Positions 20,102-32,291 are shown, counted from the first letter of the stretch. The stretch: 64,000 bases of DNA from Tremella fuciformis (GCA_032768795.1 CP136497.1:188501-252500), one strand, 5' to 3'. The notes: generated by a model from the letters alone, not told the origin. Program-made: numbers and translations.

Positions 20102-20142
20102 GTCCATAAAGGGGGGGTGTCCATAAAGGGGGTGGTTGACGT
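20102..20142. repeat. Right terminal inverted repeat of pogo element
   Basis: Perfect inverted partner of 4310-4350, followed by TA at 20143-20144. It carries the same doubled CCCCCTTTATGGAC box. Confidence 0.92.
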
Positions 20143-20253
20143 TAAGCAGAGTTGAAGACGAGCGTGGTCGCGAGAGCCGTTACGAGCGTCACAAACGACA
20201 TCTCAGGAAGGTCATAAGGGCGACGAGAGATATGTTCAGACTCTACAATGGCC

Positions 20254-22244
20254 TCAAGTCTGCAGACCGCCCGCTTCCCACCAATTGTGTCCGCTCGCAG
20301 TGAAACCGCCGTCGCCTTGTATCGCTCCGGGCGAGAACGCAAAGCCCGTCTCAACCGGCATGGAGCCAAAGTCAAAGGGCGACAGCCCAAGTGACAGCGA
20401 AGGAGATGTCGGGTTCGGCGTCTCGAGGCTACTCGCCAGGATGTCGAACGCCGCCTGGAGCCGGGTCGCTTGTGCTACACCGTCAAATTTGCGCAGCATG
20501 GCCTTGCACAGTTCCAGTTTGACCACGACTTCTTCCTGTGGGACAGTGGTGAGATCTTGCCTCGCCTTGTGTTCCGATATGGCGTACACCATGACCGTGG
20601 CGGCCGTGAAGAGCTGATACAAGTGACACCAATGCGTGATGACCTTGTCATCCGCGCGATAGTGGTCGAATAGGTCGAGGTAGACTGTTGATGCGGAGAG
20701 AAGGGTCGAGATGTAAGAGGATGGAACACGAGGCAGGAGACGAGAGGGTCGATGGAGCAGCAGAATCATTTGCTGATACGACATGTCGTCCAGACTCTGG
20801 CGCTTGATGGTCGCTTCGGACAACGGCACGAAGGCAGCTTTGAGTGGACCCGAGGCATACCATGTCTGGACCTGCGTAACGTATTCGGCGACGATGGCCT
20901 CGCCAAAGTCGCTGGCAGATACGTTGGGCCCGTAGAGGGAAGTATGGATGATGCCGAGTAGTCGTCGGCCGAGGACGGCATGCTGCAGCGATGGAGATGG
21001 AGGGATGCCTTTCCGAGCATTGTCAGGCGGGAGCTGAGATAAGCTCTGGAAGTCTCGCAAGTAGCTATGCTGACCTCGACATCGATGTCTTCGTCTCGGA
21101 TGACTGGCGGGTGTCCAAAGAGATACTGCACCAGCCGTTCGATCAGATACAGGGTCCAGAATACCCGTTTGCGATGGTCATTCATCGCATCCAGAGCGGC
21201 CGCATCCATCTGGGAGCGATACGGAGCCAAGAAAACCTCGTCGTTGCGGTGCATATTGATCGCTACTGCGGTCCGCACGCCAACACCGACCGTCTGCCAG
21301 AGATTCAGGTCGTCGTTGTAGATGGCCACCACGCTCAGCATCGTCAGCGCCTGGACCGCGGTCTGCCGTCAGTCAAGCACTGGACTCGCATCACTTGACT
21401 GACGATGTCCGCTTCCACCAACAGCTTGGGCAGCTCCGCCAGCGCCCTCGCCCTGAACCCCGCCGCTAGCTGCGGGTCCCACTTCGTATACGCCAGTATG
21501 TTCTCCCCGGAGAGATGAAGCACAATCATCAGCCTGAACAGGCTGGCTGGCCGGTCCGGCGCCCGCGCATACACCGCCTGCGCATCGCTGCACAGCTGGC
21601 CAAAGTTGGTCATCTGATGTGTCATCTTGTGGTCCCGCGTGTACCGCCTGCACATCTCGATGGTCGTCTCGTACGGCGGCAGACCGGGCGGGGTCGGCAG
21701 CTGCGTGATGAGCGGAGACGAGGGGTCGATGACCGCGTCTGTCGGATAAGGGATGGTAGGCGTGAATGGGAAGGAGGAGAGGGTGCTGGCGCGCAGGGGC
21801 GAGTTGCTGAGGATGGAGGTGAAGAGCGTGTGCAGGTCGTAGCTTGTCCAAGTGCCCCTGTTCTGGCCTGGCAAGTGCAGGCGTTCGTCCGCGTATGGGG
21901 GCTGCGCCGGGGGCGGAGGGGCCAGCCCGGATGCGATGGACAGGGTCTGCGCTTCCAGCTCGACCACCCGTGCTCGCAGTCGGCTTATCTCCCTGCCTGT
22001 CAGCGCTACGCTCATCTTGCTGGAGCAATACTCACGCTAGGAGTGCCGCGTCCCCTGACCGGCTGTCTATCTCGCACTCTGCATTCGCGGCGACACACGG
22101 TCCGCACCTCGGAAAGCCTCGGTCACACTGTCATCAGGGGAGCTCTGCTACCAGCTAGACAGGGAGACTCGCCTTGCGTTTCCGAGTATGGCACCGCTTG
22201 CACGCCTGCAGGCGCAAAGGCTGCCCGTCCTCTGACCCGGCCAT
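20254..22244 (-). CDS. Zn2Cys6 transcription factor with fungal-specific domain
   Basis: Nuclear regulator, ATG 22244. The first exon encodes MAGSEDGQPLRLQACKRCHTRKRK and is joined by a 45-nt GC-AG intron (22128-22172) to CDRGFPRCGPCVAANAEC, completing a canonical Zn2Cys6 cluster. A leucine-rich dimerisation segment follows (ISRLRARVVELEAQ, about 22000). The middle homology region includes VGVGVRTAVAINMHRN and KRVFWTLYLIERLVQYLFGHPPVIRDEDID (about 21300-21060). The C-terminal helical part ends at 20254. The pogo element lies 111 bp downstream. The divergent-enzyme neighbour at 22431 makes it a candidate regulator of the oxidase-transporter pair; that is inference. Confidence 0.88.
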
Positions 22245-22430
22245 GGTGTTGACTCGACTGAAAAGTAACAAGAAACGGACAGATAAGGACCAGCTGAACA
22301 GAGTCGACTTCGGCCGGAGCACTGCTCCGAGCTCGTGGACCGGCGGAGATGGTGACGTATTTCCCACTCGTGGGCTGTGATGGCCAATACAAGCTATACG
22401 GATGCATGCATGCACGAAGAAATGGCACAA

Positions 22431-24246
22431 CTACGCCTTGACCGCTTGCTGGGGCACAAGAGGGTGCTGCGTCGATTGAGTATGCGACGGAATGTCCAGC
22501 GTGGGCGCGCCAAAGCGCCAGTCCTCCTTGGTCGCCATGGGCGCCTTGCTCAGCACCCGCGGCCCCTCTTCCCCTTCTTCCAGCCCGTTGGCCTTCTCGC
22601 CCGGGGCAGCCGAGCGCCACTTCCAGTACTGCGTAAACTCGTCCTGTTTCCTCTCGAGCTGGTTGACAAAGTGTTCCCCGAATACGGGGAGGAACTTGAA
22701 GCCGTGCCCCGACCCGCCGCTCGCCACGAACAGAGTCTCGTCTGTCCCGGGCACATAGTCGCCCACAAAGTGATTGTCGATCGAGTCGGTGTACCAGCAG
22801 ATCTGCCCTCAGCTACACTCTCTCTGAGGCTCCGAGCTGCGCTTACTCTTGTGCCTGTGATGCCGATCTCGGCGAGTTCCGGGTACACGGCCATGATGTT
22901 GTTCTTGATGGCCTCGAGCGCGTCTTTGGGGATATTGGTGACTGGGTTGGCAGAGTATCGCGTGCGGGGGACAGAGATGCGCCTTTTCCATGAGCACTCT
23001 CGCTCCTTCGCTCTGGTGAGAGGGACTCACTTGCCCGACGAGAGGGTCTCAAAGTTGGTATACTTGATCGCACGGAATCCAAATTTGAGCCGACCGTTAG
23101 GGTCCGCTGGGAACCCGCCCATGCCGCGATACGAGCCCCTGATCGTCAGCCTCTCCTCGATGTTTGCCAGTCAACGCACTCGGAATCATCCTCGTGCTTT
23201 TCGAGCTTCAAGCTCCACCCGCAGAACTCTTCGGGGCCAAAACGCTTCAGCAAGTCTTTGCGATGAGGCGGGATATCGATGAATGCCAGCGAGCCGCCGG
23301 TCGTCTCAAGCAGGCTCGACACTTCTGGCACGATGGACGCCGTCCAGCCGCCCGCAGCAACGACCGTCTTGTCCGCCCTGTGCTCGACGCCGTCTTTCGT
23401 GCGCACGCCCAGCACCTTCGAGCCGTCTTTGATGAACTCGCCAAAGGCGCCTTTGTCGCCGAGGATGAACTTGATGCCTTCCTGCTTGCACAAGTGTAGG
23501 GCCCAGACGCATGCCTTCCATGTCAGTCATGACATCTTGCTTGGCGAGGGAGACTCGCCTTGTCCGCGCGCGTGAAGCCCGAGTCCATATCGATCATACC
23601 GTGGATATTGCCTCCAAGGAGCTTGTCGTACCGCTGCAACTTGGCCCGCCAGTGCATACCGGGATTGCGCTCGTCTTCCACGCTGGCCTTCTCGTAGTCT
23701 TCCGCGTCGTTCTACTCCTCAGTACATGGACAAAAGTGAGTAGCTGAACGACTGACCAAGACATACACCCGGTCCCGCAGGCCCTGCTTGACAATCGTCG
23801 ACAAGCTGTCCTTGTAGTAATCGCCCATCTCCTTGCCCTCGCCGAGGCGCATCACACCGCACTGCACGAGGAGCGAGTCTTGCGGCGTCAAGCCGGCAGG
23901 CAAGTCCTCGGGCCGGCTCTCATGCACCGCCTTGGTCCACTCTTGCCAGACAGGCAGGGCCTTGTACGCCAGCTGCTCGTACATGAAGCGATTCCCATAG
24001 CCGGTCCGGAAGACCTTGTTGATATCTGCCGAAGCGCCGTCCGCGCCTTGGTCCGGGTTGTAGTGGTTGACATCGAACGGGCAGCGGTCGATGACGGTGA
24101 CGTCCTTGTAGCCTGCCCATCAGCACTCACCACCTACATGCTGAATCAATATGAAGCGGCTCACCCCGGCGCGAGAGGAAGAGCGCGGTGCTGAGCCCAA
24201 AGACGCCCGCGCCGACAATCAAGATACTCTGAGAAGGGTCGGACAT
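22431..24246 (-). CDS. FAD-dependent amine oxidase, fructosyl-amino-acid oxidase / saccharopine oxidase type
   Basis: Flavoenzyme of the DAO/MSOX superfamily, ATG 24246. The N-terminal dinucleotide-binding site is ILIVGAGVFGLSTALFLSRRG, followed across an intron by DVTVIDRCPFD. Middle exons include NKVFRTGYGNRFMYEQLAYKALPVWQEW, a substrate-side motif typical of fungal fructosyl amine oxidases, and TVVAAGGWTASIVPE. Near the C-terminus ICWYTDS supplies the cysteine position that covalently holds FAD in this family, and ASGGSGHGFKFLPVFG is the second flavin-contact motif. At least six introns; the one at 23515-23558 has a GC donor. No peroxisomal SKL-type end (it ends QAVKA). It would oxidise a secondary amine or Amadori compound, releasing H2O2. 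It is divergent from the transporter at 24775. Confidence 0.82.
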
Positions 24247-24774
24247 GATGTTGCGCCGAGCAAGATAGTAGCAGTATACTGTAGGGTACAGTAGTCGCTC
24301 AGCATGTCGCCATCGTGCATGCGACTTGTGACTTATGTAGCCACGCACTATCACCTCATCGGCGAGGTCCTATCTTCCCCTGGACCCGTGCTGGCGGTCC
24401 GGCGCCGCCCCACGCGTCGGCCTCGTCCACAGGCACCGGACCACCTCCGATCAGACGATCGACTGTTGACGGGCGTTCGTAAGCCCGCTAGGGCCCCACA
24501 GCTACAGGCGGTTGCTGGCCGATACTTACCCCGGCTTGTGCACACCTGCTCCCGCCGCATCGTGGGGTAGAGTGTGTGTCTTCCCTTGGCAGCGGTCGGC
24601 CACTCAGCGGCGGGTGATATGGACTGCTTTGAAGCAGATAGGACTCCGCCCGCCGGCATACGACACCTTGGCGGGATGTCTTCTGCCAGGCGGCGGCTGC
24701 GACGTATATAACTCGTACCCACCCCAAAGGAGTAGGAGAAGAACCACACGGTCCGGCAAGTCGGCGAGAGCAGA
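24247..24774. other. Divergent intergenic region between oxidase and MFS transporter
   Basis: 528 bp shared upstream region. The stretch just before 24775 contains CGTATATAACTCG (about 24701-24712), a TATA-like box for the plus-strand gene. No open frame here is supportable. Confidence 0.5.
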
Positions 24775-26761
24775 ATGAGCGAAACATACGACAACGAGAA
24801 GAACGCCGGCATGGTCAAGGATATCACGGTTGCTCCTGCTCCCGAAGACCACACCCACAATGTCGACATTCATCGTGTCGAAGAGCTCGACATGGGGGCG
24901 TACCAATACACGTAGGCGCCTCTTCAAGCAGGTTCAGGTCATTCATACTTATCTATAGACCTGAGGAAAGTCGAACCATCGTGAGGAAGTGCGACATGGT
25001 CGTAAGTCGTGCTCATACCTCGTGGCTCTTTGTGCTCATGTACAGATCCTACCTCTGGCATGGGGCGAGTCCTCTGCATGCAGCATTGGTAGGACCTGCT
25101 GATATCAGGTATGTACCTCTTCAACTCGCTCGACCGGAACGCGGCCAGCAACGCCAAGTCGGACGGCATGACCAGTACGTCTTCCATGCTATGGACTTGG
25201 GCTGAGGAGACAGCGCAGCTGCACTTCCCCAACAACGGCTACTCCAACATGATCAGCGTGACATTCGCTACCTTCTGCGCGCTCGGCGTGCCGGCCACAG
25301 CACTGACGCGGCGAGTCGGGCCCCAGTGGACCCTTCCGAGCTATATGCTCGGATGGGGGGCGATGGCCATGATTAGCGCGGCGGCCAAGAACTATGGAAG
25401 TATGCTGGCCGTGCGGGCGAGTGAGTCTCCTCTCAAAGTCTCAAGGACCACATGGAGCTGATGAAACTAAGTCCTTGGAGCATTCGAGGCTGGGTTTGCG
25501 TCGAGCTTGATCTACTACCTTACTACCTTCTACCAGCGCGGTGAGCTGGGTATGGTATGCTTTCCCAAAGTGATGCGAGTTCGGCGATCGCTGAGACGTA
25601 GCGGATCGCGGCGTTCTACTCCTGTAACTGTCTATCGGGGGCATTTTCAGGTTTACTTGCGTATGGTGTATGTTTAGCTGTCCTGTGAACGCACGGACCG
25701 CTGACACCGCAGGTATTCCAGGCCAACTCGTACCTGCACGGCTGGCAGATTCTCTTCCTGCACGTCGGCCCAACTATCACAGTCAGAAAGAGCTGACAAG
25801 CAGAATCGAAGGCGCCGCGACCGCGGCATTCGCCATACTCACCTTCATCTTCCTCCCCGCTTCGCCGGGCAAGGCGCGTTTCCTCTCGCCGAGGGAGAAA
25901 GAAGTCGCTCGGCTGCGGTCCCTGCGAGACGGATCCCAGTCTGTCGGCACCAGCTTCTCCGCGCAGACATTCTTCCTCCCTCTGAAAGACTGGAAATTCT
26001 ACGTGTTCTCCGTCATCGCCGTGTGCTACGGTACAGCCGGCACACTCGCCAGCAACTTCCTGACTCAGATCAGTGCGTCGTCCCTCGCAGGTAAAGAGCG
26101 CTCAGCTTGGCTGACATGTATTATAGTTGGGCGCTTCGGCTACTCGACAGTCAAGACCAACCTCTTCACAGTGGCGCCCTACATCACCGGCACCCTCGTG
26201 CTCTTCCTCACCGCCTACTCGTCGGACCACTTCCGCGAGCGCTCCCTGCACCTCTCGTCCGCCTTTGTGCTCGTCATCATTGGCTGTGTCCTCCTGGCCG
26301 CTTTGCCGGTGACCAACCATGGCGTCGCGTACTTTGCCACGTTCCTCATTACCATGGGCGCCTTCACGCCCTCTGTGCTCTTTCATAGCTGGCATCAGTG
26401 CAATGAGCCCAGTGAGGACGGCCGCGCCTTCCGCGTGGGCACGTTCAGTGAGTAATTGCCCTCACCTCAATCGCACGGTGTGTCAACGGGCTCATGAGCA
26501 GCCTTCCTCGCCAACACCGGCGGCATCGTCTCGGCCAATATCTTCCGCGACGAGTGGGCGCCCCACTATGTCATCCCGCTCATTATCACTGCGTGTCTCG
26601 AGGTCCTCGGCTTGTCCCTCGTGCTTGCTCTTCGGACGTGGATGGCGATGGACAACAGGCGCAGGAATAGAGAGCAGGGTGTGAATTGGGGCTCGAAGGA
26701 TGTTCCGACTGAGGCGCTCGGCGAGGGCCCGTCTAACCCCCTCTTCAGGCATTTCGTCTGA
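24775..26761 (+). CDS. MFS transporter, Dal5/ACS family
   Basis: Plasma-membrane organic-anion carrier, ATG 24775. After an acidic leader, small exons give PEESRTIVRKCDMV and ILPLAWG, then MYLFNSLDRNAASNAKSDGM (TM1 and the conserved SLDRxAxxNAK loop) after a GC-AG intron (25065-25108). HFPNNGYSNMISVTFATFCALGVPA is TM2. Large exons near 25800-26450 hold TMs 6-11 (DHFRERSLHLSS is the loop between TM8 and TM9), and the last exon has ANTGGIVSANIFRDEWAPHY, a strong family signature. It ends at 26761. At least eight introns; the small one near 25760-25803 has an uncertain donor. Pairing with the divergent amine oxidase suggests uptake of its substrate. Confidence 0.85.
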
Positions 26762-27455
26762 GCGAGCCGGATCTGCAGAGAAGAGGATACGGAAGTAGGG
26801 TGTGGGTCCAGTCGGTCAGTGAAGGCAGCAGGGGGGACTCGAGAGAGGGCAGAGAGGATTGTATAGTCGAAAGACGGGACAGCGAGTCTCCCGTTAGTGA
26901 AGTCGATGCAGACAGCCTTGTTGGTGGTCATCGACGTGTCCAGTCGGAGCAGCCGGGCTGAGCTCGGAGTGCGCGGCCGAGAGACGCGATGTTCAGTCGA
27001 CCTCTTCTACCAGTCGTTCTAGCTCGCTTACACCTCGTCGATGGATGCGCACGACGGCCGGAGAGGTCTGCCGAGAGATGAGAGAGCAGACGCATGCATG
27101 CATGTCGTGCTTGGGCAGAGGCGAGAGCAGTCTTGTGACTCGCATATGCTGCCACGTGGTTTTGATGGGTCATGCGTCATCACCATCCCCCCCAACACCA
27201 CCTCAGAAAGATCTCACCTTGTTGTCGCCTCTCTCTTCCACTGTTTATACTCGATCTGACACACCGGCGACTGCCCACTTCGGCCATACCGCTACCTGGC
27301 GCGTGTTGATACCCCGCCCCTTCTCGAGACTTACGATCGACGCGTCAACAGCGTATCGCACGATATTTCGCCCTTTGCGACCGGCACAGCATTATCGACC
27401 GATCTTCTCTTGTACTTGTTTCCGTGTATCGCCAGTAGAGTAGAACATCAGCAAG
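26762..27455. other. Intergenic region upstream of the oxysterol-binding protein gene
   Basis: 694 bp holding the 3' end of the transporter and the promoter side of the next gene. It includes TTTATACTCGATC (about 27243). No coding signal found. Confidence 0.4.
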
Positions 27456-29122
27456 ATGGAGAAAGAAGCCGGCGAGTCGATCTCTCCTCTTCCTTCCCTG
27501 CCTCGGTCCTGGTCTAGCGTCTCTGGCATCACTTCTCCTTCCTTTGACTAAACACGCCCAGCCCTTCCCTTTTGCCTCCCCCTCGGCGCACTGCAACCAT
27601 CGGCCACACTACACCCAGTCCACGTAAAAGGATCATCCTGTCCTCCTTCTCTCCTGCCTCGCCTCGCCTGCTTCGGGCCAGCACGGCAACGCTGACATGT
27701 CAGGCGCCGATGTGCCGCAGGAGCAAAAAGCCGGTTGGGCGTCGTTCATCAAGAGCTTGGCGCATATGACCGGAGACCTCAGCTCGATGACAGCCCCGCC
27801 GTGTGAGTAACCCTTTACTCCCCAGTCTCACGAAGAAGCCGCTCATGCGTAGTCATCCTCTCCCCTGTCTCCCTCACCGAGTTTCCTGCTTATTGGTGTG
27901 AACACCCACTTCTATTTGCCGCCATCGCCGAGGGCTCCTCACCTCAAGATCGCATGGAGCGTGTGCTGAGGTGGTTTATCTGCACCCTCAAGGGGCAGTA
28001 CACTGTCAGTGCCACCGAGGCCGAGCTTCCTCGAGGCTGATGCCCAGACTCGAAATGAGAAGATGGGCTCGGAGAAGAAACCCCTCAACCCGGTGCTTGG
28101 CGAGGAGTTCTTTGGTGTCTGGCCAGATGTCGGTGGTCGTGGAGAGACCAAACTTGTTGTTGAGCAGGTCTCTCACCACCCTCCTATCGTCAGTACCCCC
28201 TTGATATTGATTGCGATGTGCTGATGGGCAGACTGCATAGTGTGTCTGCTTTGTCCTGTATCCTGGTAAAGCTGATCCCAGCTACATCGAAAATGCCAAA
28301 GCTGGTGTACGGCTCCAGGGACATTCTGGGCAGAAGACCACCTTCTCGGGTACAGCTATCCACGGTTCGTACAGCTACAAGGCAAAGACTGTAGCTGATA
28401 TCTAGTCAAACAATCTGGTCACGCCATTCTCTTTGTCAAACCCAAGACGGGCGAGCCAGAGGAAAGGTACTTGATCACTCTTCGTGAGTCGCCCAATGAT
28501 GAGATCTGCAAAGCTAACGCCCAGCCAAACTACGGATCGAGGGTATCGTATGGGGCTCGCCGTACATCGAGTTGGCCGACACCAATGCCATCCAGTCCTC
28601 CACGGGTTTCACCGCAGTTGTCAGTGTCCACTACACTACCTCAAGCAGCCATACTCACCGCAGATCGACTACAAGGGCAAAGGGTATTTCAGCGGCAAGG
28701 CACACTCGTTTAAAGCCTCCATCACCCACGGCCCACAGCAGGTGCAGTCGTACGAGGGCCAATGGACAGGCGTCTCCCATATTGGCGGCAGCAAAGGGCC
28801 CGTCTTCCTCGACACTTCAGCACCGAAGGAGGAAGTCTCCGTCAAACCGGTCGAGGAGCAGGGCGTGTGGGAGAGCAGAAAGCTCTGGTTCAAAGTCGCC
28901 ACAGGCATCAAGACTGGCCAATACGACGAGGCGGGCAAGGAGAAGACGCGGATCGAGAATGATCAGCGGCAGCGGCGCAGAGACGAGGCTGCCGCCGGAA
29001 CGTCTTGGGAGCCGGTGCATTTCACCCACCTGGACGAAGATCCAGAGTACCAAAAGCTCGTTGCGGCACTGCATGACAAGCTCACCCCTGCGCACGAGGA
29101 CGGCTATGTGTTCAAGGGATGA
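27456..29122 (+). CDS. Oxysterol-binding protein, Kes1/Osh4 class
   Basis: Cytosolic lipid-exchange protein consisting of one OSBP-related domain, moving sterol and PI4P between membranes. [19 protein letters not shown] (about 27855-27910) is the lid/entrance segment. [23 protein letters not shown] and the signature EQVSHHPPI (about 28165-28190) follow, with the two histidines that bind the PI4P head group. The C-terminal part ends HEDGYVFKG at 29122. No PH or FFAT part is seen, so it is the short Osh4 type. Start: MEKEAG at 27456, spliced by a 232-nt GC-AG intron (27472-27703) to [11 protein letters not shown]; the alternative start ATG 27697 (MSGADVPQ) would lie just before that acceptor. 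A further intron around 27988-28030 has donor GTCAGT. Confidence 0.88.
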
Positions 29123-29291
29123 TATATACCTACTTATACCTAGTAGAGCAGGTAGACGGGGCGCCGAGATGTATCTCTAGGCATGGATCGTCCATGTGGA
29201 GGTTCACCACGCCCGCAACACGCCTCCTGCCTCCTATTGCATCCCCATCAGCACTTGACTTCTCTGCTCTTCTTTCCTTATGTAGACAGCC

Positions 29292-32291
29292 ATGCCGGCC
29301 AGTCTACCGGGATACCTCACCTCGGGCGCGTCGTCCCGAGCGCACCACTCGTTGCTTGTCAAGCTGGAAGGTGCTGCGTCCGAGCAGGAACAAGACGATA
29401 TCGTCGCGTCCGAGCTGGAACGATGTCGGCAGGTGATCAAAGGGGGCACGAGCAGTGTGAGTCGGTGTTCCTCGTCGATTCGAGCATGCTGTGCGCAGCT
29501 CGCATAAGGGCACCATCCTAAGGCAGAGCTGATCAGCAGGCAAAGGTCGCCGATACGCTGGTGATCGTGTTGCACTGCACGATGTTGCGGAGGGTCCGGC
29601 AGGGAGGCGGCGAGGACTGGGCGTTGGTCGCTGCTCTGGATCTGGCTGAGAGGGGGCGGTCCCTGCGCGAGCGCAAGATGGGTACGATCTATCTCTCAAT
29701 ACTGTCGCGGAGACGGGAGGCTGATGGGGAGGATACACCTTTCTCGCTGAGAGGTTGCCGAGGGGTCACGAGCTCGAGCTCTTGCTCATCAACACTATCC
29801 GCAAGGTACGTCTGCAACATCTCTTATGTATGTTGAGAGGCTGACACCTGCTCCAGGACCTCACTTCCACTCGGGCTCATGATATCCTCCTCGGTCTAGG
29901 GATGGTCGTCAAGCTCCCCTCGGACGACCTCGAACCGGCCGTCTCGCCCCTACTAGTCTCTCGTACGCTGCTCAAACACCCAAAGTCAGCACATCCTCTT
30001 CGGGCGGGACAACCTGACAAGCAGTGCTGCTGTTCGACAGCGTACCCTCCTCGCTCTACATGCGCTCTACCTCTCTCATCCGCCGGATATCAAGGGGAAA
30101 GCCCGAGCGTCATCCGGAGATAGACGGTTCCCTCTCTCCATGGGCAAGCTCGTCCGGCTGTTGAGGGGCGAGGAGGATTTGTCTGTCAAGGCGGTTTTGC
30201 TGAGGCTCATCAGGGGTGTGCTTATGGTATGTCTGCTCTCCATGGATGTTCCACAATAGAGACAGAGAGGGCTGATGCCAGTCTGGGACACATGCCATCG
30301 GGACGGCTGAGGAGGGAACGTATATCCTTGACAGCGTCATCGATGCTGTCGAATACTCGCGGGGACAGCTCAGACTCGAGGCTGTGCGGACGTTGGGAGC
30401 GGTCGTGCTTTCAAGTCAGGACAGGTAGGTCTTGCCAGGGGCACAAGAAGGATCACGCTGAACCCCATAGCTCAACAGACAGGGTCGAACAGTTGATAGC
30501 AGATGGCCTGAGCAGCTTTGATGGAGGCAAGTGCTCCCCTCTTCCTTGCTAAACCTCACTGACCGAATAGCCTTTCTTCTCGAAGCTTGCCGCGTCTCTT
30601 CCTCCATTCGCTCCTCTCATCTGGACGACCTGTCCCTCCGGCGCATATCTCGCCTCCTTCTTCCTCACGCTCCTTCCGGCTCCACTGTTCCCGCAGCCGT
30701 GCCCGCCAACGACCATATACTGGCTATCCGATGTCTCACTGCATTACCGAGAGAGGTATGGGATGGCAAACTGGGAGAGGATGAAATGAGCGTGATCATG
30801 CAAGGGACTCAGCATGGCGATGAGAGTGTTCGGCGGGCCGTGAGCATTCGACAAATCTCTGAGACGTTTGGGCTGAGCGTTCAAGACTCTTCGACTGTTG
30901 GACACGCTCGACGCCTCACTGCTCGAGACGTGCTTCCAGACTCATCTCCATCATCTCAGGAACACGACGTCGAGTAAGCGAGAGCAGGCAGGTGAACGAG
31001 CTCTCGAGATTGCCGAGATCATCGCCACTAGTTCTGAAGTCCCTGGGTCGGAAACGGGTCAGCACCTCGCAAGACGAGTCATGGAGCTGCTGGATGCGTG
31101 GCATGAGGGGAGTGGCGAGACTCCTGCGTCAGTCTGGGAATTTGGTGTCCGACGAGTCTTGGGGTTACTGAGAGAGGGTAAATCACTCAGCGTATGAGGT
31201 CAAGTGCTCATCTTCAGTCACATCGGAAGCTGCGGCGGCTTTTGCACGAGAGATTCTCGTTTCGAGTACAGGTCCGTCTGTTCACAGCTCCGTTCTCAGG
31301 CTCTAATATATCAGACACACCAACCAAGAAGCGGCACTCAAACGATACGGCTACCTGCTCGAACCCGACACTGGCGGTCGTACGAGCTACCGTGGCTTGT
31401 GATACTGCCAGGCTAGATGCCACAGACACCGAGCGCGCTTTGACTATCCTCTTGGACGATATGAGAGCTGCTCCTGGTATGTACTAAGAACACCTCTGCC
31501 CGTCACATGGACGGCTGAGCGGCAGGTTCAGTACAAGAGCTTTTGCTTGTCGGCCTGGTGGCGTTGCTCAGGGACGCGGCGCCAGATGCCTGCGCCCGAT
31601 TGTCCGACGTGGTCATCCACGACCTTCGGCAACAACAGGACGGCATGTCCAAATATGCCAGGAAGGTGAGTCGTGCGTCTGCTGGATTGAGCTGACAGGG
31701 TAGCGATGTCGCCAGGTTCTCAGTATCCTTGATCATGATTCTCTCGATTCTGTCACTGCGACGGCCAAATCCCGCTCGGTCAGTATCCTGCTACCGTTTT
31801 ATGGATTCACGCTCAACGCCCAGCTGCCAGATCTTCTGGCCGCCATCATTGACGTTGCTGCCACCATCAAAGCTGTTGTCACGTCGCCAGTAGAGGGTAC
31901 CTCATCTTCTTCCCCGGGACCGAGACACACCATGTCGGATTCGAGGCTTCGCTATGACGCGTACGAGGTTCCGTCGCCTTCTCGGTCTGCTCGACAAGGC
32001 AGGTCTGCCAATGGGTCCAAAGCTGTTCTTTCTCGTTCATCGATGAATGGCGTTATCCCGATGAGCGCGGGAGAGTTTGCTCTGATGGAGGAGGACGAAA
32101 GGCAAGATGTCAGCCTGCAGCTGCCCACGGAGGTGGGTCGACTGTTCCAGACTCTTTCCTGAGGCTGATGTGTGAAGTCGGACAGGCTGGGACTTGACCT
32201 CGACGGGCTGACTTTAGGGGAAACAGTCTCTCGGAAGCCGTCGCCACAGCGACGACAGTCAAACGACCCGTTCACATCGTCGCCCATCTAA
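29292..32291 (+). CDS. Adaptor-protein complex large subunit (adaptin; AP-4 epsilon or gamma-like)
   Basis: Heat-repeat adaptin that forms part of a coated-vesicle adaptor complex. The start at ATG 29292 gives PGYLTSGASSRAHHSLLVKL. Later exons read ERKMGYLFLAERLPRGHELELLLINTIRKDLTS (about 29680-29875), matching the conserved adaptin segment in which large subunits carry KRxGYLxxxLFL and LxxNTIxKDL. Then come VRQRTLLALHALY (about 30040-30070) and LSVKAVLLRLIRGV. The C-terminal part is serine-rich and ends QSNDPFTSSPI at 32291. About ten introns. The subtype is uncertain: the N-terminal layout looks most like AP-4 epsilon, which most fungi have lost, but AP-1 gamma is not excluded. Confidence 0.65.

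Larger units (their letters stand above)
4310..20142 (-). mobile_element. pogo/Fot1-type DNA transposon, interrupted by a gypsy element
   Basis: Cut-and-paste transposon bounded by perfect 41-bp terminal inverted repeats (4310-4350 and 20102-20142) flanked by TA. Its single transposase gene lies on the minus strand but is split into two parts, 19363-20034 and 4413-5414, by the LTR retrotransposon at 5415-19357. Without that insert and one CATTC copy the element would be 1885 bp, normal for this family. The transposase reading frame is continuous across the target duplication, so the copy was probably intact when it was hit. It sits in the short gap between two Zn2Cys6 regulator genes, both on the minus strand. 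Confidence 0.92.

Noticed and set aside
20142..20390. 82-codon minus-strand frame ending in the pogo inverted repeat
   Set aside because: Its stop comes from the transposon end and it overlaps the C-terminal exon of the regulator at 20254 in another frame.
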